The notes beneath the pieces were generated by a model, which did no database searches, had not been told where the DNA came from, and was given only the letters and a program-made list of their open reading frames with translations. The position numbers and the translations under genes are program-made. Shown piece after piece: positions 23,709-31,308 of a DNA stretch of 64,000 bases (position 1 is its first letter; each line of letters begins with the position of its first letter). This stretch comes from Scatosoma sp045533485 (GTDB lineage Bacteria > Bacillota > Clostridia > Christensenellales > Borkfalkiaceae): positions 31,630 through 95,629 of the forward strand of contig JAZSHX010000035.1 of the NCBI GenBank assembly GCA_045533485.1, in the 5' to 3' direction.

Positions 23709-25451
23709 ATGTTTACTGCAATTGAAATGAAAAACTATTTGTTTGATATTTTTGGATTTGATTTACCGGAAGTTGTTGTAAAGAGAGCTACGGATACGCT
23801 ATCCTATACTAAGAAAGAAAAAGGTGCTTTTGCTCTTGAGGAAAAAACTCGTCCTATTAATAAAATAATAGATCAAACAAAAATCGAGGTTGAAAGTCAA
23901 AGTTCTAAAATATTAAAAAGATTGGTTTCTTATATTAAAGAACGTGAACCAGATATAGAGCTGGATTTAGGTGCTTTAGAACAAGATTTTATTTCCTTTC
24001 TTATTGATAATCGCCAAAAAGTTTTCGCAAAGCACTTAAATTTGATCGGGGAGTTTATTATTGCTTCTGAAAATGATAAAGAGCTTCAAGAGTGTTTAGA
24101 TAATATTCGCGAAGGAAGCATTTTGTACATCGGGATCAATTATAATATAAATGACGTTGGAAGTTTAACAAAGCCTCTTACATTATTTTTAGGAACGGAA
24201 GTTTTATTTAGTTTGGCTGGATATAATGGAGAAATACATAAACAGCTATCAGAAGATTTTATAAAGCAAGTACGAAATGCAAATATAAGCGGTAAAAAAA
24301 TACATCTGCGATATTTCTATGAGATAAAAAGGGAAATTGAGGATTTTTTCACAAGTGCCGAATCAATTGTTGAAGGAAAAAGTGTGTCTGTTGGCAAACC
24401 TGCGATGAAAGAGATAATTAACGGTTGCGGCAGTAAGGTGGATGTGCGAGTTAAAAAAGCAGATTTTTATCATTTAATGCAAGACATTTATGGAATCCAC
24501 GAAGATAAAACAGATTATTATATTCCTGCATTAGATCCCTACAACTTGGAAAGTCTAGAACACGAGCCTCAGTTACAAGATGAATGGAAATTTGTTAGTC
24601 ATATCAATAAATTGAGAAAAGGACAAAGATTTGAAGACAATCTTGATTCAGAGTTTTTGGTTGTAACTAATAAGACTTCTACTTTGCGTGTTTCAAAAGA
24701 ACAATCGGACGATTTAAAAGAGAGATTTTCTTTGGATTGGATTAACGATTATGCTGTTAGCGTTGATTATATCACTAATTTGCTTTGGTATAAGCTTGGT
24801 AATAGCTTTAATAAAAAAGCGCTTCCCCTCAATGTCAATGCAGTTTTAAAAGCAAAAGTTGCGCTATCATCTGTTATTTCACATAATATATTAAGCACAT
24901 ACCAAGAAGCTCGTGAACAATTTAATCAAGGAATAATTACCGAATCACAACTTGTTTCGAGAATTCTTACCCTGCAAAATAAACCTATGTTGCCAGAGGA
25001 ATTGCAGGCTGAAACAATTGAAGATAGTATGGATTTTTCCGAAGAGATATTAAGTCGATATGAAGAAGAATCACGATTTGACAAGGAATCATTAAAACGC
25101 AAAGATCAAGAACTTATATTGAAAAATGCAATTATTGAATCTCAACAGGAAGAAAATCAAAAGTTGCAATCGAAACTGAAAGTTCTAGAGAAAAAAGAAG
25201 AACAAAGAAAAAATAGAAAGAATAAAATTAAACGTATTACACTTTTTTCGTTCAGTCTTTTATGGAAAATAGCAATAATAGGTTTAATTACTGCTGTTAT
25301 AGTATATCTCGAGAAGAAATATCGAACAGATATTCTACCTATTATTTGTCTCGTTATTGATATGTTGTTGCTAGGTGGAACTGTGTGGACAACGATTAAA
25401 AAAGATGTGAATAAATATTTTCCCAAGGACAAAAAAAGTAAGAGTGATTAA
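23709..25451 (+). CDS. unrecognised cargo protein with C-terminal membrane anchor
   Basis: 580 residues, AT-rich codon use unlike the host genes. Residues about 130-230 contain FLGTEVLFSLAGYNGE and LRYFYEIKREIEDFF, whose spacing recalls a PIN-like nuclease fold (LDTNVL...E), but the first Asp is Gly here, so this is tentative. About 440-505 is a charged coiled coil. Two hydrophobic segments (about 513-532 and 538-560) precede a basic tail. That shape, a large cytosolic part plus coiled coil and membrane anchor, is common among phage-defence effectors carried on mobile elements. No strong ribosome site is visible; TATAAT at 23690 would leave a leader of only about 7 nt. Confidence 0.6.
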   Translation: MFTAIEMKNYLFDIFGFDLPEVVVKRATDTLSYTKKEKGAFALEEKTRPINKIIDQTKIEVESQSSKILKRLVSYIKEREPDIELDLGALEQDFISFLIDNRQKVFAKHLNLIGEFIIASENDKELQECLDNIREGSILYIGINYNINDVGSLTKPLTLFLGTEVLFSLAGYNGEIHKQLSEDFIKQVRNANISGKKIHLRYFYEIKREIEDFFTSAESIVEGKSVSVGKPAMKEIINGCGSKVDVRVKKADFYHLMQDIYGIHEDKTDYYIPALDPYNLESLEHEPQLQDEWKFVSHINKLRKGQRFEDNLDSEFLVVTNKTSTLRVSKEQSDDLKERFSLDWINDYAVSVDYITNLLWYKLGNSFNKKALPLNVNAVLKAKVALSSVISHNILSTYQEAREQFNQGIITESQLVSRILTLQNKPMLPEELQAETIEDSMDFSEEILSRYEEESRFDKESLKRKDQELILKNAIIESQQEENQKLQSKLKVLEKKEEQRKNRKNKIKRITLFSFSLLWKIAIIGLITAVIVYLEKKYRTDILPIICLVIDMLLLGGTVWTTIKKDVNKYFPKDKKSKSD

Positions 25452-25620
25452 CTGTTATTCTAAAAACTATTAAGTTTGAATCCAGCTCTACCCATAAAAA
25501 CCTGGCTTTTATGAAAGAAATATCCCATAAAGCTATATTTTCTTTGCTTTTTGTATGAATATTCTCTCAGTTTTACTATAATCTTAGTTGCACTATGCTC
25601 AAAGTCTTATAACTTATTAA

Positions 25621-25666
25621 TTTCAGGATAAAGAGGTATTCTTTAGAATACCTCTTTATCCTGAAA
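25621..25666. repeat. 46-nt perfect palindrome
   Basis: 21-bp arms (25621-25641 and 25646-25666) match exactly around TTTA. No proper T-run follows. It separates the cargo gene from the ATPase. The remaining 25452-25620 is AT-rich and shows no gene. Confidence 0.7.
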
Positions 25667-25728
25667 TAGCTTTTCGTTAATAAATGTTAAAAACATTTCT
25701 AATTTATTTTTTAAAATGTTATAAATAG

Positions 25729-25757
25729 TTGACAAACATAGAATAAAATGTTATAAT
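25729..25757 (+). promoter_or_regulatory. promoter of the DUF4143 ATPase
   Basis: TTGACA at 25729-25734, 17-bp spacer, TATAAT at 25752-25757. Confidence 0.88.
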
Positions 25758-25780
25758 TCTACTTGAAAAGAGGTGGAATT

Positions 25781-27133
25781 ATGTTAAAAAGGGATTTTGA
25801 AGAGAAACTTTTAGCGTGGAAAAACAATCCGCGTAAAAAAGCGTTTTGTATTTTTGGGGCAAGACAAATCGGCAAAACCACGACCGTGAGAGAGTTCGCA
25901 AAACGGCATTACAAGCATTTTTGCGAAATCAATTTCTTTGAAACGCCCAAGGCAAAAGAGATTTTCGACGGCGATTTAGACGCGGACACCATTATTATGG
26001 GCATTTCTGCGTTCACGAAGATGAAATTAGAGCCGAAAAAGACGCTCATTTTTTTGGACGAAATTCAAAAATGTCCCAACGCGCGTTGTGCGATTAAGTT
26101 TCTCGTGGAAGACGGGCGGTTTGATTATATCGAATCGGGTTCGCTTTTGGGCGTGAACGTGGAAGATATTCCATCGCTCCCTGTCGGGTTTGAAGAAGAA
26201 CACAATATGTACCCTATGTCGTTTCGTGAGTTTGCTTCGGCAAATGGTATTCAAGAAGAAACGTTTGCATATTTAGAAGATTGTTTCAACAACGTTAAAC
26301 CTGTTTCCGACGTTATTCATACGACGATGCAGAAGCTGTTCTACGCGTATTTGGTGGTGGGCGGTATGCCCGAAGCTGTGCAGGTGTTTTTAGATACGCA
26401 CGATATTGCGCGCGTAATCGAATACCAAAACTCTATTTTAAGCAAATATCGTCAAGACATTTCGCAGTATGCACCCAAGACGGACAAAGTAAAAATCAAG
26501 GCGATTTTTGACAGCATTCCCGCGCAGTTGGCGCAAAAGAATCGTCGTTTTATGGTGAATAGCGTGGATAAAAACGCTCGGCTTTTGCGGTATCAAGACA
26601 GTTTTAATTGGCTTGTAGATGCAGGCGTGGCTTTGCCTTGTTATAACACGAGCGCACCGATTATGCCACTTGCATTGAACGAAAAACGCAGTCTTTTCAA
26701 ACTGTTCTCTAACGACGTAGGGTTGCTTTGCGCGTCGTCGATGAGCGATATTCAATTCGACCTTTTGCAGGGCGACGTTTCGGTGAATTTAGGGAGCATT
26801 CTTGAAAACGCGATTGCACAAGAATTGCAGCGCAACGGCTTTGAACTTCGTTATTACGACAGTAATAAATTAGGCGAAGTGGATTTCGTCGTAAAAATGG
26901 GCAATCAAGTCGTGGTTGTGGAAGTGAAATCGGGCAACGATTACACTGAACATACCGCGCTCAATAACGTATTGAAAGTAAGCGATTGGAATATAGACAA
27001 GGCGTTTGTATTATGCAAAGGCAACGTCGAGCAAAAAGAAAAAATCACATACCTGCCTTGGTATATGATGATGTTTATTAAGCAACCTAAAATTGATAAA
27101 ATGATTTACGAAATTGAAGTAAACAACGTATAA
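25781..27133 (+). CDS. DUF4143-type AAA ATPase
   Basis: 450 residues from ATG 25781, preceded by AAAGAGGTGG; the upstream in-frame start at 25763 overlaps that site. Walker A GARQIGKTT lies near residues 26-34 and Walker B TLIFLDEIQKCPNAR near 92-105. The C-terminal domain has LGEVDFVVKMGNQVVVVEVKSG, a PD-(D/E)xK nuclease-like signature. Such ATPases are common and uncharacterised in gut bacteria. Codon use is host-like, unlike the AT-rich cargo gene, so it may have a different origin. It is the last gene before attR. Confidence 0.9.
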   Translation: MLKRDFEEKLLAWKNNPRKKAFCIFGARQIGKTTTVREFAKRHYKHFCEINFFETPKAKEIFDGDLDADTIIMGISAFTKMKLEPKKTLIFLDEIQKCPNARCAIKFLVEDGRFDYIESGSLLGVNVEDIPSLPVGFEEEHNMYPMSFREFASANGIQEETFAYLEDCFNNVKPVSDVIHTTMQKLFYAYLVVGGMPEAVQVFLDTHDIARVIEYQNSILSKYRQDISQYAPKTDKVKIKAIFDSIPAQLAQKNRRFMVNSVDKNARLLRYQDSFNWLVDAGVALPCYNTSAPIMPLALNEKRSLFKLFSNDVGLLCASSMSDIQFDLLQGDVSVNLGSILENAIAQELQRNGFELRYYDSNKLGEVDFVVKMGNQVVVVEVKSGNDYTEHTALNNVLKVSDWNIDKAFVLCKGNVEQKEKITYLPWYMMMFIKQPKIDKMIYEIEVNNV

Positions 27134-27206
27134 AATTATTGGCGTGTTTTTGGGCAAGAAGTGCCTGAACCCCTTATAAATAAAGGCTTTCAGCGATTCC
27201 GTTTTG

Positions 27207-27233
27207 GGTTCAATTCCTGTCGACCGCACCAAA
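27207..27233 (+). repeat. attR of the element
   Basis: 27 bp identical to 19928-19954. The preceding CCCTTATAAATAAAGG (27172-27187) also occurs near the left end at about 20098. Confidence 0.88.
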
Positions 27234-27239
27234 CAAATG

Positions 27240-27262
27240 AGCACCCCTGTGGGTGCTTTTTT
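27240..27262 (+). terminator. terminator after attR
   Basis: AGCACCC pairs with GGGTGCT around CTGT, followed by TTTTTT. Confidence 0.8.
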
Positions 27263-27283
27263 GTTTGGTAACAACCGAATATT

Positions 27284-27434
27284 CGACAGGAATTGAAGGT
27301 GGGAGCCGTTTTGTGAGAACAAAACGCTTTGCCTTACGGAACTTGGATAACGAAAGACTTGACGGCAAAGGACGACGTTAATAACGTCGGAGCGGGGCGC
27401 GCTGCTACAAGCGAAAGTCCTGTCGACCGCACCA
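27284..27434. repeat. extra fragments of the tRNA-Leu 3' end beyond attR
   Basis: An inverted piece (CGACAGGAATTGAA, 27284-27297) and a direct 17-nt piece (TCCTGTCGACCGCACCA, 27418-27434) match the att core. Between them lies about 120 bp with no gene. They look like scars of earlier integrations at this tRNA. Confidence 0.65.
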
Positions 27435-27466
27435 CCTACAACGGAAGTTGAACCGAAAGGTTTGAT

Positions 27467-27625
27467 TTACGTTGTTTTTTTGTGTTCAAAATACTTGCGG
27501 AAAAAATAAGAATAATTTTGATATCCTATATTTTCAGCAATTTGCATAATTGTAAGGTCTGTAGTTTTAATAAGCATTGACGCATATTCTAAGCGTTTTT
27601 GATTGATATATTCAGAAATGGTTAT
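27467..27625 (-). pseudogene. AraC-family regulator, C-terminal fragment
   Basis: An open minus-strand frame of 52 codons encodes ISEYINQKRLEYASMLIKTT, then IMQIAENIGYQNYSYFFRKYFE, the second helix-turn-helix of AraC proteins. It runs straight into an in-frame TGA at 27626-27628 with no start codon. The sensor domain and first helix-turn-helix are missing. It may be the lost regulator of the truncated locus to its right. Confidence 0.75.
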
Positions 27626-27641
27626 TCATATAATATATAAT

Positions 27642-27676
27642 GACAGCCGTTTACGTAATACGCTCAAACGGCTGTC
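27642..27676. terminator. bidirectional hairpin
   Basis: Perfect 11-bp stem GACAGCCGTTT/AAACGGCTGTC. The flanks hold A/T runs on both sides. Confidence 0.6.
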
Positions 27677-27862
27677 GTTATTGTGATAAGCGAAAAATCG
27701 CCTAATCTGTGTTTTTATTTTATCTTTAATGCTTTCCAAGAAAATCAAACGGTCGGTCGTTTGTTGGGGGGAAGGGTCCAGTTCTTTGCCGTCCACTACG
27801 CGGCGCTGATGAAAGAAGGGCGTTTTGCTGGGTTTTCACTTGGGGTAAGTGGGATGACGCTT

Positions 27863-27948
27863 GCGTAAAAGCAGACGAAAACGGCAAATATTTGCTTTCC
27901 TTGAAAGTGGGCGACGCCGTGTTTGTAGAAATCAAAGAAAAAAGTTAA
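27863..27948 (+). pseudogene. 3' remnant of a cytosolic TIM-barrel gene
   Basis: Encodes VKADENGKYLLSLKVGDAVF followed by VEIKEKS and a stop. Base for base it is nearly identical to the 3' ends of the genes at 38918 and 47741. Nothing upstream of 27863 aligns by eye. It is the left edge of a segmental duplication: an intact relative precedes the second peptide locus in the same order. Confidence 0.8.
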
Positions 27949-27966
27949 AATCAACATCAAAATAGT

Positions 27967-27999
27967 ACCGCTCACTATTTACAGTGTAGCGGTTTGTTT
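27967..27999 (+). terminator. terminator after the TIM-barrel remnant
   Basis: ACCGCTCACT pairs with AGTG-T-AGCGGT (one bulge), followed by TTGTTTGTT. Confidence 0.7.
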
Positions 28000-28136
28000 G
28001 TTATAATAAAAAAGAGCCGTAAAAGGCAATCTTATTTATTAGTTTCCGTCGTTTTTGTTTCATGACGGCGGAACTCTCCTCCTTTAGGCGTATCTATTCC
28101 TACCGTATCCTATGCGTGTCACTTGAAAAAGTGGGG

Positions 28137-28266
28137 ATGCGGTAGGCAGGTACGCGTATACGCGTTATAAATATAGTGGCGCGTATGCGTGCGCAAAAGC
28201 ACAAAAGGAGCGCTCCTTTTGTTGTGTTGGAACAACACAACAAACAAATACTTAGTTAGAAAAGAG
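28137..28266 (+). repeat. 130-bp direct repeat, copy 1
   Basis: Identical to 49402-49531, 21,265 bp away. It contains a 22-bp palindrome centred on GGAGCGCTCC and an 11-bp-stem hairpin (TTGTTGTGTTG...CAACACAACAA). The rest of 27134-28531 is att scars, pseudogenes and intergenic repeats. Confidence 0.92.
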
Positions 28267-28383
28267 ATCCTATCGCTAACGCTCCAGGATGACGGGACAC
28301 TGCCTTCTCCAGTGGGGAAAGGTGGCGCACGTAGTGTGACGGATGGGGTGTTGACTACTCATCCACCGCAAGCGGTTTCTCGC

Positions 28384-28456
28384 ACAATGTAAAGGAGGCA
28401 ATTTGGCACCCTTGTGTAAAGGGGGCTGTCGTGAAACGACTGGGGGATTGCAATAC
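28384..28456 (+). repeat. intergenic repeat with AGGAGGC and GACTGGGGGATTG ends
   Basis: The stretch containing CTTGTGTAAAGGGGGCTGTC and GACTGGGGGATTG recurs at 49658-49725 with a few changes. It resembles REP-like repeats common in clostridial intergenic regions. Confidence 0.65.
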
Positions 28457-28474
28457 AACCTAAAAACGAAAATA

Positions 28475-28527
28475 TCCGTAGCAATACGGAGAAGATAAAA
28501 ATAAAAATTATATCGAGGAGGATATAA
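28475..28527 (+). promoter_or_regulatory. conserved mRNA leader, copy 1, with ribosome site in a hairpin loop
   Basis: Hairpin 1: TCCGT/ACGGA (28475-28479, 28486-28490). Hairpin 2: TTATATC (28508-28514) and GATATAA (28521-28527) enclose exactly GAGGAG, the Shine-Dalgarno of the peptide gene. Copy 2 keeps both, with a paired base change in hairpin 1 (TCCGC/GCGGA). Confidence 0.65.
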
Positions 28528-28531
28528 GAAA

Positions 28532-28684
28532 ATGAGAAATTATGAAACTCTTGAACTCAAATTGCTTATCCTTGACGATGCAGACGTTTTAACGGCGTCG
28601 GCAGAATTCACGGAAGCAGAAACAGGGGATAACGGTGTTTGGTTCCCCGGTAACGCAAACGGCAAGGGGGAAACGTGGCAATGA
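28532..28684 (+). CDS. 50-residue acidic peptide, copy 1
   Basis: Too short for most gene callers. It begins MRNYETLELKLLILDD, continues DVLTASAEFTEAE and ends GDNGVWFPGNANGKGETWQ. There is no signal peptide or membrane segment. The stop overlaps the next ATG (ATGA), so the large secreted protein is translationally coupled to it. Copy 2 at 49804 has the same length and layout, with most differences in the middle. The C-terminal DNGVWFPG block also occurs, as DNGVFFPG, at the very end of the 1205-residue secreted protein at 52764. The conserved N-terminus ending DVLTAS is reminiscent of small clostridial proteins of unknown function. No RiPP-type maturase is adjacent. Confidence 0.8.
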   Translation: MRNYETLELKLLILDDADVLTASAEFTEAETGDNGVWFPGNANGKGETWQ

Positions 28685-30996
28685 GAAAGAAAATCGCAAT
28701 AGTAGCGTCCTTGGCATTTGCAGCAGCACTCAGCGCAGGTATCGCAGGCGCAAACGTAAACGTAAACGCAGACGCAGCTACGTGGACGGGCTTTGAAATC
28801 ACGGCAACGTCCGTACGTCTTGGCGAAGGCACGAAACAAAATCCCAGCGGTTTGCGTTTCCAAACGGTAGCAAGCAGCTTGACGGCAGATTTGAAAGCAC
28901 AATACGCCGATGCAGAATGCTACACGACGATCAGCTTCACGTACGACGGACAAAACTATTCCACGGACGTACCCGTATCGGTATGGGCGTCGGAAAACAG
29001 CTGGAACACGGTGCTTTTGGAAATCCCCGCAGGCGCTTACACGACGGAAATCACCGCACAATCGTTCATCAAATTGAACGAAACGACGACGTATGAAACG
29101 CTGGCGGTTACGTCCAGCATCGCAAAAACGGCTTCGCTTGTTATGAACGCCGGTACGATAGACGCGAAATTAGACGCATACGTAGCAGGCGCGGTTAGCT
29201 CCGTAGAACTTGACAAAGAAACGGTAGCTTTGGAAGCAGGTCAAACGACGACGCTCACGGCTGACGCAGAAGGTTATGCAGTGGTTTGGAAATCTTCCAA
29301 CACGAGCGTTGCAACCGTTGACAAGAACGGTGTTGTAACGGCAGTTGGCGCAGGCGAAGCAACCATCACGGCAAGCGTTGGTAACGCAGTTGACGCAGTG
29401 AAAGACACCTGTACGGTTACGGCAACCTACGGCACGAACTACACGTTTGAAAACGGCGCAACGGGTTCGCCTATCCTTAAAGTTGCTAACGCACCTGCAA
29501 GCGATTTCGAATATACGACCGTAAACGGTACCACCGTTTTGGATGCAAGCAGCGGTATTTCGCGTGACGGTGAAGGCAACAACACTATGTTGACGTTCTT
29601 CTTCCATTTGAGCCATGATTATATCGACTGGGCGATGACGAACCACGATTACGTTTCGTTTGATTTCTATGCAACCGTTCCTTATATCGGTTACATCCGC
29701 GCAGAACGCGTGAATATTCCCGAAGGTGAAAGCGGTTGGTCTATCTATTTGCACGGTGCAAACGATAAGGGTAACCCGGTTAAACACTTGAAAGGCGAAG
29801 CGTTAGACGGCGGTCTTTATAAGTATTCTATCACGCTCAACCAAGAAATGTACAAAGCAATCAAAGCGAAGGATACCGACTATTCGTTTAGATTCTCCTT
29901 GCTTGGTACGACGAACGTTACCAACTATCTCAACGACCAAGTTGCTACCGACGTATTGTATTTCGATAACCTTCAAGCACACGATTATACGTCCGACGTA
30001 ATCGACTTTGAAGACGGCAACTTGCATGAATTTGGTTTCCAATGGTTTGCAACCCTTGGTACCAGCGTTGGTGTCAAAGAAAGAACGCCCGGCAACAAAG
30101 CGTTGTACGTAACGGGTTCCGGTAACAACGGCGTAGGTATCACGGCAGAATATTTGGATTACGTATTCAACACGTTGAATGCAGAATATCTTGAATGGAA
30201 GTTCTATCCCGATGATACAAGCACGGTTACCAGCACGATTCCCAAAGCTGTTCGTTTGTATACGCAAGTGGACCAATACGGTATCGATAACACGTGGAGC
30301 TGGAACGGCACCTATATGCTTTGCAAGCTCTACAAATCTTCCTACGTTGAAGCAATCAACGCATTGAACGGCGCTGCTCCCACCAAACTTTCGCTTTACA
30401 CCTACGTTGGTGCTGCAGGCGCTTATAAGGCAGGCGGTTATATGGACGATGTTGCTCCCATATTCCTTAAAAAGACGACGGACGTTATCGACTTTGAAGA
30501 CGGCGTTTCCAGCGCAGTAATCGGCGATTATGCAGGTAAGAGCACCACGGCTGTCGTACAAATGGAAAACGGCAACTGGGCGTTGAAAGTTACGACCAGC
30601 ACAGCAAACAACCCCGTAGGTGTTTCTATGGAATGGTTGAGCTACGTATTCAACGAACTTGGCGCACAAAAGATTACCTACAAGCTTTATGCACTTGAAA
30701 GTCAAACCTTATCCAATCCCGAAGCTAACCGTTCCGCATTCTTCGATGGTTCAAGCAGATGGAACAATGACCAAGGCAATCTTGAGGCAACCGATACGCA
30801 ATGGTTCCAAACGTACGATGCAGAAGGCGGTTTCTGGCTGAGCGAATGCCGTGCAAATCAATACTTCACGTATTTCAACACGGACGGTACTTCCAAGAAA
30901 GGCTGGACGTCGATAGGCTTCGCAAACTTGTTCCGTCCTGTAAAAGGTACCAACGCGACGGGTTGCTACATTGACGATATCACTATCGTACTTTAA
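28681..30996 (+). CDS. large secreted protein with GLRF domain and bacterial Ig-like domain, copy 1
   Basis: 771 residues from ATG 28681, which overlaps the peptide stop. A signal peptide ends near ANVNADA. Residues about 35-165 form a domain I call GLRF (SVRLGEG..PSGLRFQT, SFTYDG, VWASENSWNTVLLEIP, ITAQSFIKL), shared with the proteins at 49953 and 52764. Next is a Big_2-like domain (VELDKETVALEAGQ, SSNTSVATVDKNGVVTAVGAGEATITA, about 177-253). Then two or three beta-sandwich, carbohydrate-binding-like modules each open with VIDFEDG. There is no LPxTG or other anchor. It probably binds glycans outside the cell; function inferred only from architecture. Confidence 0.78.
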   Translation: MRKKIAIVASLAFAAALSAGIAGANVNVNADAATWTGFEITATSVRLGEGTKQNPSGLRFQTVASSLTADLKAQYADAECYTTISFTYDGQNYSTDVPVSVWASENSWNTVLLEIPAGAYTTEITAQSFIKLNETTTYETLAVTSSIAKTASLVMNAGTIDAKLDAYVAGAVSSVELDKETVALEAGQTTTLTADAEGYAVVWKSSNTSVATVDKNGVVTAVGAGEATITASVGNAVDAVKDTCTVTATYGTNYTFENGATGSPILKVANAPASDFEYTTVNGTTVLDASSGISRDGEGNNTMLTFFFHLSHDYIDWAMTNHDYVSFDFYATVPYIGYIRAERVNIPEGESGWSIYLHGANDKGNPVKHLKGEALDGGLYKYSITLNQEMYKAIKAKDTDYSFRFSLLGTTNVTNYLNDQVATDVLYFDNLQAHDYTSDVIDFEDGNLHEFGFQWFATLGTSVGVKERTPGNKALYVTGSGNNGVGITAEYLDYVFNTLNAEYLEWKFYPDDTSTVTSTIPKAVRLYTQVDQYGIDNTWSWNGTYMLCKLYKSSYVEAINALNGAAPTKLSLYTYVGAAGAYKAGGYMDDVAPIFLKKTTDVIDFEDGVSSAVIGDYAGKSTTAVVQMENGNWALKVTTSTANNPVGVSMEWLSYVFNELGAQKITYKLYALESQTLSNPEANRSAFFDGSSRWNNDQGNLEATDTQWFQTYDAEGGFWLSECRANQYFTYFNTDGTSKKGWTSIGFANLFRPVKGTNATGCYIDDITIVL

Positions 30997-31034
30997 GAAC
31001 AACCAAAACGCTTGAATAAAGCGCAAATAAAAAG

Positions 31035-31066
31035 ACCGCGGTGGATTTTCCACCGCGGTTTTTTTG
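31035..31066 (+). terminator. terminator of the secreted-protein gene
   Basis: Perfect 10-bp stem ACCGCGGTGG/CCACCGCGGT followed by seven T. Confidence 0.9.
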
Positions 31067-31112
31067 TTTCCCGTATTGTCCTTTTGGAACGAAGCGCACG
31101 TTTTCCCCCGTA

Positions 31113-31270
31113 TGTCATTCTGGAGCGAAGCGAAGCGCAGTGATAGAATCTCTCGAGACTCTATCAGTCGTTTCACTCCTTCCAGAGTGACAGTGTAGGG
31201 CTTAACACTCCAGGATGACAGTGTGGTGATTTGTCATTCTGGAGTATGCGAAGCATACGATAGAATCTCT
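31113..31270. repeat. two copies of a GTCATTCTGG...GATAGAATCTCT repeat
   Basis: Copies at 31113-31154 and 31232-31270, with an inverted CTCCAGGATGAC between them. A third copy is at 49571-49610. They are REP-like intergenic repeats and fill the 30997-31308 gap together with two terminators. Confidence 0.7.
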
Positions 31271-31273
31271 TAA

Positions 31274-31306
31274 AACCCCGCTTTTTCGTGATGAAAAGGC
31301 GGGGTT
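31274..31306 (-). terminator. terminator of the AraC gene at 31309
   Basis: AACCCCGC pairs with GCGGGGTT, with an inner A/T-rich helix, then TTTTAAG on the minus strand. Confidence 0.7.
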
Positions 31307-31308
31307 GC

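Larger units (their letters stand above)
19928..27233. mobile_element. integrated mobilizable element (IME) in tRNA-Leu
   Basis: About 7.3 kb bounded by an exact 27-bp direct repeat: 19928-19954 (the tRNA 3' end) and 27207-27233. It contains a tyrosine integrase next to the tRNA, a MobV-type relaxase, a non-coding hairpin array, an unrecognised cargo protein and a DUF4143 ATPase. There are no replication or type IV secretion genes, so it would need a helper element to move. The middle (23.05-25.75 kb) is much richer in A+T than the host genes, a sign of transfer. Confidence 0.88.

Noticed and set aside
25470..25500. tRNA-like T-arm string near GTTTGAATCC
   Set aside because: No acceptor or anticodon stems can be formed around it.
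27011..27322. Minus-strand frame across attR with STGIEP
   Set aside because: This string arises from the reverse complement of the tRNA 3' end and is a common spurious annotation.
27683..27868. 61-codon plus-strand frame after the AraC fragment
   Set aside because: No ribosome site, ends inside the TIM-barrel remnant in another frame, no recognisable motif.
28189..28392. 67-codon frame in the repeat region
   Set aside because: Composed of intergenic repeat sequence shared with 49 kb; no coding signature.
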